A stretch of DNA of 64,000 nucleotides from Nageia nagi. Taxonomy: Eukaryota; Pinophyta. Numbering within the stretch: the stretch's first letter is position 1; every line of letters starts with the position of its first letter. Positions 56,857 to 64,000 of this stretch are shown here, piece after piece. The translations under genes and the position numbers were made by a program. Under the pieces are notes generated by a model. It was not told the origin of the DNA. It saw only the letters and a list, made by a program, of their open reading frames with translations, and did no database searches. Location: assembly GCA_050084985.1 (NCBI GenBank), contig JBITNC010000001.1, positions 68,138,001 through 68,202,000 of the forward strand. Direction: 5' to 3'.

Positions 56857-59008
56857 AATTTGTAGTAGTCTAAGTCATTTAAAATTAGCTGATACACTAT
56901 AGATAGGCTAGCTAACTGATGGAGGGGCTAGTTAACTGACCTCCTATAGATTGGTTAGCTAGTTAATTGGATAGATGATTAGTCATTTGATTGGTTAGAC
57001 TTCTAGTTAATTAGTTACTAATCTATGGGCTACCAGTCAACCCCCAAATCGAGACTAGTCTGCAACCCATCAACTAGCAGAGTCGAAGTAGAGGTTGAAA
57101 ACCTCATGACCAAGCAAATTAAACCTTGCATTTTCTCATGTTTTTGGGTCCTAATCTTCGATTTTGATCCATGAAGTTCATTCTAAGTCTCCCTATAATC
57201 ATTCTAAGTCTAAGTTTATTTGGTTTCATCTATCAATTTGGTCCTATGGTGATGCCCTAATTTTGGGGTTTATCCTATGGTTTTCTTCGTTTTGTGTCAT
57301 TTTTAATCGGTGAAAAGCAAAAACAAAATTGATTTTACCCATTAACATGTTTGTTATATAGAATCTTACAATTTTAGAAATCAATTTGTGTGAGTTTTGA
57401 GTTACTTACCCACTTGTACGAGCAGTCACCTCCACCTCTAGGTGGGCTGTGTGGTGGATCTTGTCTAGTTCCTACTACAATCGCCATCTCTCCTAGTCAA
57501 CTCCTTGTTACTATAGTGTACTGGTGAATTTAAAATTCTTAGGGAGTCAAAGCTCTATTCGCATGAGGAAAAATGTGCAAATAGCAAGTTTGGTCAACCT
57601 TTTTTATTTTATTTCCCTTCTCCTATTAGCTGATCTATTAATTAGGTAACCATTGCACCAGTTAGTTTAATAGGTCTTTAATGAACCAATTATCTATAAT
57701 CGATCTTCAATGAATCAGTTACCTATAACCAGTCTGTAGGAACTAGTTAATCATAGCCAACCTTAAAGGATTGACTAGTCTATTTTTCATATTTTTTAGC
57801 CTTTTATCCTTATTTCTTAGTTCATCAATTGGCTAGATGGTTGAGTCCATATCCTGGGACACTCCCTCATCTTCCTGCTCTCTCGCACTTCATTCATGTG
57901 GTTGGATTTCTTAGTTTTCTCATTACGAATTAGGAATTCAAGAAGCTTGTTATCCCTTATCACATCATCTTCTTCATCATGTTTCTAGCACTGTTGTTCT
58001 TCTATGGACCCAGAGTTATGTTAACTTGTTAGGCATCCCATGGGTGTAATCAATTTTTGGCAACATGAGCACGTTCATCTGTTAAGCATTGTATGCTTGC
58101 ATGCTATAATTATATGCTTGATAGGTCTATGTACCTATGACACCTTTCCCTTCATCTGTTGGGGCAAAGAAAAGTTATTATCTTATCTCTTTTATCATTT
58201 TTCATCTTTGTACAAGCATTGGATATAAGCTTGGTAGGTCAACGTGCTTATGATCATGTTCCCTTCATCTATTGGGCAAAGTAGAGGTTATTATATGTTG
58301 TCATTTTTCATTTTTATCTTTTTTAATTCAACATTTGTATCATTCAACTTTATATTCATTTTATCATTGTGTCAATTTTATCATTTATCATTTGTCATTA
58401 TTTTCATTCACTATTTTTATCATTTTTCATGTTAATATTTTATCATCTTGTATTCATCATGTCGTTAAATACATCATGTTGTGTGTTGTTTCATTTTATT
58501 TTAAAATAATAAAATAAATAAAATAAAATAAAAATCAAAACATGTATTTAACAAAAACATCTTTTTATTAATCATCTTTTTGTTACATTGTGTGATGGTG
58601 AATTTTTACATTCATCCATCTTCATCGTTGTGTTGATCATCTCTTGTTTTATCCTAACAAAAGTGAGATCTAATCTATGCTTTTTCTTGTCCCTTATTTA
58701 TTCTATTTTGAGCTTTCTCCATCTTCAATCTGTTGCAACTATTGGTTCTCCTCAACAGAATCCATAATCATCTTGTCCACTTCCAAGGAATCCAATGTTT
58801 ACCTTGGAACATGGATTTTGTGGTGTAATAGGATGTTCTCATATATGTTGGATCTCCTCTTCCATCACTTCTTGTTTTGGTCGAGACTACTATGAGCATT
58901 GCAAAAGTTACATTTTAGCTTTTGTTGCATCTCTTGAGTTTGTATGACCATCATCTCCTTTTTTGCTATTAGTTTGTCTTACTTAGCCATGAGCTCTAGT
59001 CCAAGACT
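56857..59008. other. LTR-like sequence flanking the LINE and the third copia copy
   Basis: Continuous with 50571-50713 once the LINE is removed. 56.9-57.1 and 57.63-57.8 kb carry tandem phrases of the kind 'gactagttaac / accagtta' similar to 20.9-21.1 kb. Two diverged units of about 115 bp lie at about 58086-58200 and 58209-58310 (aagcattg..at..gctt.., 'cccttcatctgttgggcaaag'). (AAAAT)n microsatellite at 58500-58533. No coding sequence. Confidence 0.4.
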
Positions 59009-59506
59009 TGTTGGAATGTATAATGCATTATTGTAAATGTTTGTATTAATCCTCTTTGTAAATTCACTAATACTTAAGGGTATCATTTAATACCTTAAGT
59101 GTTTAAGTGAATATGATAATGTAACTTGTCCTACACTCCATGTCATGAGCATGCCCTTGGGTAAAAGGATGTGCATGTCATGCTATTGTACATTGGATAA
59201 AAATGTGATCCAAAGAGGGATTTTGGCCTATAAATAGAAGGCTCCCTCTTTGTGATCACACACCAATTGTGGAGTAAAATTATGCTATAGGATAGAAGTG
59301 TAGGAGATAAGATTAGGAGGATTGTAAGAGAGTTGTGTTTGTGATTGAAGTAAAGATCTAGGTAGTGGATGTACTCCTAGTTGGAGGAACCACTTACATT
59401 TGTGTTATATTTGTGAGATTGCTTTATGAGTTAGTTAGATATGTTTTGTGAGCTTTCATATGATCTCAGTTGTTTAGAAATTATCTTGTTAGTGTTATTT
59501 CCTTCA
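59009..59506 (+). repeat. 5' LTR of the third copia copy
   Basis: 498 bp, TGTTGGAATG...CCTTCA, TATA box 59229-59237, hairpin about 59070-59105, followed three bases later by the tRNA-iMet primer site with one end mismatch. Confidence 0.92.
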
Positions 59507-59521
59507 AATTGGTATCAGAGT

Positions 59522-62284
59522 ACCTTGGAAGCTCCTCTTCAATCCTTTATGTGTAAGCTCCTCTTCAACTTGGTGTTAAGGCTCCTCTTCAATTTTGAGG
59601 TCTTCTTCCTTTACTTGCATTTTTGAGGGTAAAAAGATTTGATGGTATAATTTCTCCTTCATTTGTTTTACTTTATATTATACTAACATCCTTTTGTGAT
59701 TATGTTAGTTCTACTACTAGATAACATTATCTTAAATAACATAATATATTATTGCTCATTTTGTTTATTCTACTAACAATATTTTATGTTAAGTGATTGG
59801 GCAATAATACATTAAGGCAAAATATGCAATTTGTATATTTCTAACATTTTTCTTGACTAGTTGCAATATTGTTATACTTTCTTTTACATACTAATAATTA
59901 GTATGATATTCTTGGTGAAAATTACTTATAGCAATAATATATTTCTTTTATGAGTTTTATTTTTTCACTTATTACTTGTGTAAAAATATTTAAAAATTTG
60001 TAATTTTTTTGTTGCTCTAATTTGTTTTTTGCAAATACTATAAAAATATTTTTTTAATAGTATATGTAAATATTAAAATAAAAGGATTGCATTTTTTAAT
60101 ATATATGCACCTTTTAAAAAAAGAAGAAGAAGAAGGGAAAAGGGAAGAGATATATTTTCAAAAAGAAGGTTAAATTTTTTCAAAGTATAGGTTACATTTT
60201 TAAATATGAGGGCAACATTGGCCTCTCCTCCATTGGTCACCCCAACACACCTTGGACCCTAGCACTAGCCTATATTTTTTTAGTTGACCTCTCACCTCTT
60301 ATAGCCTACTACCTTGCAACCCAGCTAGCCTCCTCACCCCCTGCAACCTACCACCTCATGGACCAATCGACCTCCTCACCACCCTTGCGGCCTACTACCG
60401 CCTAGCCAGCTGCCTCACCTCCCATGGCCTACTACCTCATGACCCAACTAGCCTCCTCACCTCTCATAGCTTGCTACCTTATGGGCCAATTGGGCTCCTC
60501 CATGACCCTTTGTGACCTCCTATCACCTTGCCTGTAGCTCTCTCCCATCACATTGACTCTCGCTCCACTTGTAGCCTCTATTTCCCTTTGTGGCCTCCCA
60601 CCATCTCGCTTATAGCTCTCTCCCACCACACTGCCTCTCACTCTGCTTGTGACTACCATTGCCCTCTGTGGCCTATCGCCTTTACCTCATAAATGGCTTC
60701 CCACCATTGCCTCACCTGTGGCCTCCTCTACCCTACCATAGGTCTCCCAAGCTCATCACCCTTTCTTTTTTTTCTCTTCTCCTCTCATTTTTTTTACTTG
60801 TTTAGTCTTCTTGCATTAAATTTTTATAGATGAATTTCTTTGAGACAATTTTACAAGCAATGTCTTTTCTCATCATGACTAATTTAGCATGGAGTAAAAA
60901 TACATAAAAGTATAAAATTGGTGGGTAGAATTAAGTGCACCTGACATATTAAATGCTTCGAGTGGAGGGTAATGATGACTTATTTTAAATTATTTTTAGT
61001 ATAAGTTTAACACCTTTTTACTAAAATAAAATTTTCTTCTTAAGTCATTATTATTCCTTCTTACCTAAAAGTTTTATAAGCAAAAAGGGAAGGAATGTTT
61101 TTTTAGTAAAAAAAATGGGAGGAATTGTTTTACTTCAAAATACAAGTTTTTAGTATGCTTTAAGTAAAAAAAGGGGGAATTTGTATATGTTTTTACTTAA
61201 AAATTTATCTAGATTTTGCATGCTAAATTTTTTAATGCATGCCTCTTAATTTTGTTAAGTTAATAAATGCATGCTTAGTACTAATTTTTTAAGTTATAAT
61301 GCATGCTTACTTAATTTTTTAATGCTTAAAGCTTAATTTTTTAATACATGCTCAAGGAATTAATTTTTTTAAGTTAATGCTTAAGACTTAAAATTTTTTA
61401 ATATGAAATGCTTATGACTTAAAAATGCATGTCGATTTTTATCCTTATGCAAAAGTATGGAATGGACTTGTGCAAAATAAGAGATGATGTAAAGATGTCC
61501 TTTAAAGGTTGGTAAACAAAAAGCATTGGACACTTAGGTTTCAAATTTTTAAATGGATGATATTTTACTTATGCTCTTTTATTTCATGCTTTATATTTTG
61601 ATTTATTTGCTTATGCAAACAAAAATTCAAACATTGATATGAGCAACCCTTAAAATGAAACATCCACATGCACATTCCGCAACATGACTTGTTTAGGGAG
61701 CTATGAGGTGAGTATAGGTGGATTAAAGTCTTTAAGTCCAACGATCCAAGTGGTGAAAAGTTTATACCTTTTAATTGCCCCTAAGTCCTTTGTTGGTCTA
61801 GATTCAACTCCAATAGGTGGAAAAGTATGTGTGTAGTGATACCACATATCCACACATCCATTCAGGGATTATCTTGATAACCTAGGAGGATAACTTGAAA
61901 CTAATCAAGATTAATAAATTGGCTAATCCAATAAATGTTAAAACCTTGAAAAATAGCTAGTACTTTTGTGAGAGTATATTGCTGCCCAAGGGGAATTGGT
62001 TGATGATTGGTAGGACTTGGGCTCCTCTTGTGTGGGCATCCAGGTGAAGGCCTAATTTTAGATAAGAAAATAAGCCTCAACAATGTCACTTTACATCTAT
62101 GGTTCTTGAGATGAGAAATGTATTTGGGTACATGGGTTATTATTTGAATTGTAAAACATTTGCACTTGTGAATCAAATCAAGCATGTCTTTAGTGTTAAA
62201 TGTAACATGTATTATTTACTTGGTTAAAACTTAACATTTAATGTTGTTTTTGAACCACATGCTTATTATTTCATATTCTTATGT
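59522..62284 (+). other. Leader of the third copia copy
   Basis: 2.8 kb, same modules as the young leader: AT-rich part (59640-60200), C-rich segment with repeated 'cctcctcacc' and 'gcctactacc' phrases (60200-60770), gcatgc/aagtaaaa AT-rich part (60950-61450) and conserved block (61655-62115). No protein supported. Confidence 0.75.
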
Positions 62285-63230
62285 AGCAAATAAGAGACTC
62301 CTTTTTACCCAAATAAATTCTTGATGATTTTAACTTTGGAATTTGGGATCCTCATATGAGAGTTGAATTTTAGGCAAGGAAGCTTTGGTAAACAGTGAAT
62401 GAGACCCTTGTACCTCCTATAGATGAGAAGGTACTAGAGGCTTACAATATGAAGAATGAGTTGAAAACCTCCAGATCTTCCATGCAATTTTAGATGATGT
62501 GTCCTAATGATTTCCTCTTCAACCTTGGTAAAAAAAGCTTGGGATAAGCTTAAACAAATTTACCTTGTTTAAACATTCAAGAAGGTTTACCATTCTTTAA
62601 AAGTTGCTTCAATCTTATCAAAGGGAAGATGAAAATGTGGCTATCTACTTGAACAAAATCATTGACCTAAAGATCCAACTTATTACTTATGGATGCAATT
62701 GGATCAATGATGAGTTCATGGTTTCATAATTCTTCAATGTTTAAAAACTTTGTAATTTATTATGGAAATAAGGCTTGATGATGAAGAAGAAGTCTTCTCC
62801 CTTGAGAACCTTTCTAGGCACCTATTGAAGCATGAGAAAACCCTTAACAATAAGGTGTTGATTTCTTCTCTTAAAGATAATAACATTACTTTTGGAGCAA
62901 CAAAACTCCTTTTAAGAATAAGTTCAACCATCAAAGGAAATCTTATCTTTCTTCCTTCAAAAGATTTGAGAAAAGAAGTAATGGCTACAACAATAGCAGG
63001 AACAACAGAAATAATAACCATAGTAGCAAGAATAATGACAACAACAACCACTTCAAGAAAAGAGATAGAAAAAAGAAAGCAAATAATCCATATTCTAAGA
63101 AAAAATTTGATGGTAATTATAACTATTGTGACATCCAAGGTCACAAAGAAGTTGATTGCTATAAAAAGAAAAGAGAGGAAAGAAACAAAGGCAATGGAAA
63201 TGTAAAGAAATACAAAGAAAGAAGAATATT
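62285..63230 (+). pseudogene. copia gag, third copy
   Basis: The start codon is damaged (the position of the family ATG reads 'caaataagag'). Recognisable pieces: DFNFGIWDPHMRVEF-like start, YLNKIIDLKIQLITYGCNWINDEF, then MEIRLDDEEEVFSLENLSRHL and LKHEKTLNNKVLIS. After ITFGATK the frame is -1 relative to the zinc knuckle (CDIQGHKEVDC with the first Cys before it at 63127), the same frameshift position as in the young copy. Confidence 0.82.
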
Positions 63231-64000
63231 TATGCTAATTTTGCTACGGTGCTCTACTCCATGATTTGCTCTTTTTCATCTAATTAGATTGTTGACTTTG
63301 GTTGCACTAATCACCTATGCTTTAAAAGGAAAAGTTTGAGAACTTTCACAAGTATAGAAAAGATGTAGTTGTGATAGGTGATAACTCTACTCTTGAAGTC
63401 CAAAAAATTGGGAGTGTTTTGATTCACAAAAAGGTTCTTAAAAATATGCTCTATGTTCCTAAGCTTAAGATGAACCTTCTCTTCATAATTAGAGTTACTA
63501 AAAAAAGGTACTCTTTTGAGTTAAACTCTAAATCATGATGCATTAAAAAAGGACTTACCACATTGGTTAAATAATTTATGAAAGATAACCTTTACATTAT
63601 AGATCAAGTTCCATCAAAGATGTGTCTTGCTTCTAGTGTGTGTTCTAGAGGTAATCTTTAGCACCATTATTTAGGGCACCTTAACCACAAGAGTATTCAA
63701 GTCATAAAAGAACAAGAACTTATGGAAGGTTTGCCTTTAATTTCTTTTATTTAGTCTATGAAAAAGTGCATTCTTGGCAAGATGCATAGATAAAAGTTTG
63801 AAAAAGATAAGGTCATAAGAGCATTTTAACCTCTTCAACTTATGCATTCAAATTTGATGGGTTTATTTTAGACTAAGTCACTTAGAGGAGCATCATACAT
63901 CTTGACCTTCATTAATGACTTTAGTAATATTACCTTTGGGTATCTACTTGAGCACAAGGATCAAACCTTTGAGAGTTTTAAAATTTTTTAAGGCCTTTGT
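63231..64000 (+). pseudogene. copia protease and integrase, third copy (partial)
   Basis: Protease site IVDFGCTNHLC (DFG, as in the 45.8-kb copy). Then KVLKNMLYVPKLKMNL, NLYIIDQVPSKMCLASSVCSRG, HYLGHLNHKSIQVIK, and LTFINDFSNITFGY near the right edge. Numerous stops. The region continues outside the window. Confidence 0.82.

Larger units (their letters stand above)
59009..64000 (+). mobile_element. Third Ty1/copia family member, runs off the right edge
   Basis: 5' LTR 59009-59506, primer site 59510-59520, leader to about 62285, gag from about 62285 to 63230, protease and the start of integrase to the window end. LTR is close to that of the 41.7-kb copy. Decay is heavy: many indels and stops in gag and integrase. 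The 3' half and 3' LTR are outside the window. Confidence 0.9.

Noticed and set aside
1-64000. tRNA and rRNA genes
   Set aside because: I saw no cloverleaf-capable sequence with both A and B boxes in proper spacing and no rRNA core motif; the only B-box match lies in the LINE 5' end.

Overview
This window is plant nuclear DNA from a large, very AT-rich, repeat-choked genome. I see no intact host gene. What can be recognised is LTR retrotransposons of both superfamilies, one plant L1-type LINE, a plant mobile domain (PMD) relic and two decayed plant-type pentatricopeptide repeat (PPR) genes. The PPR repeats have the 'SWNAVITGYAQNGY' style abundant in gymnosperms and other early-diverging land plants. 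Together with the nested old and young elements this suggests a conifer-like giant genome, but that is inference and no marker gene proves it.

Layout. 1-2.4 kb (+): a Ty3/gypsy pol remnant that lost its reverse transcriptase (RT), followed to about 5 kb by degraded coding-like sequence I cannot name. 5-10.4 kb: AT-rich, LTR-like sequence with internal direct repeats. 10.4-11.5 kb (+): a decayed PPR gene. 12.9-17.1 kb (-): a second Ty3/gypsy element whose order is gag, protease, RNase H, RT, i.e. an RNase H lies upstream of RT. 17.1-22.2 kb: LTR-like sequence, a tandem repeat and a second PPR relic (- strand, 18.6-19.7 kb). 22.2-39.2 kb (+): a third Ty3/gypsy element in the usual order (gag, protease, RT, RNase H, second archaeal-like RNase H, integrase). 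It is split by a very young Ty1/copia insertion.

The young copia element (23147-31992, - strand) has 498-bp LTRs that read as identical, a CAACC target duplication, a tRNA-Met primer site and a polypurine tract. It also has one frameshift and one stop codon. Two older members of the same family lie on the + strand: 41744-49765 (3' LTR truncated) and 59009 to beyond the window end. Comparing the three shows a 2.5-2.9 kb untranslated leader made of a C/GC-rich variable segment, AT-rich direct repeats and a conserved 430-bp block before gag. It also shows a conserved LTR hairpin, and a hairpin-forming 3' minisatellite with compensatory changes between repeat units.

A full-length but inactivated LINE (50732-56838, - strand, 18-bp target duplication) is inserted beside the PMD relic. 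Nested insertions and the balance of CAG-to-TAG and TGG-to-TAG changes in the older copies fit repeated transposition followed by decay under cytosine methylation.
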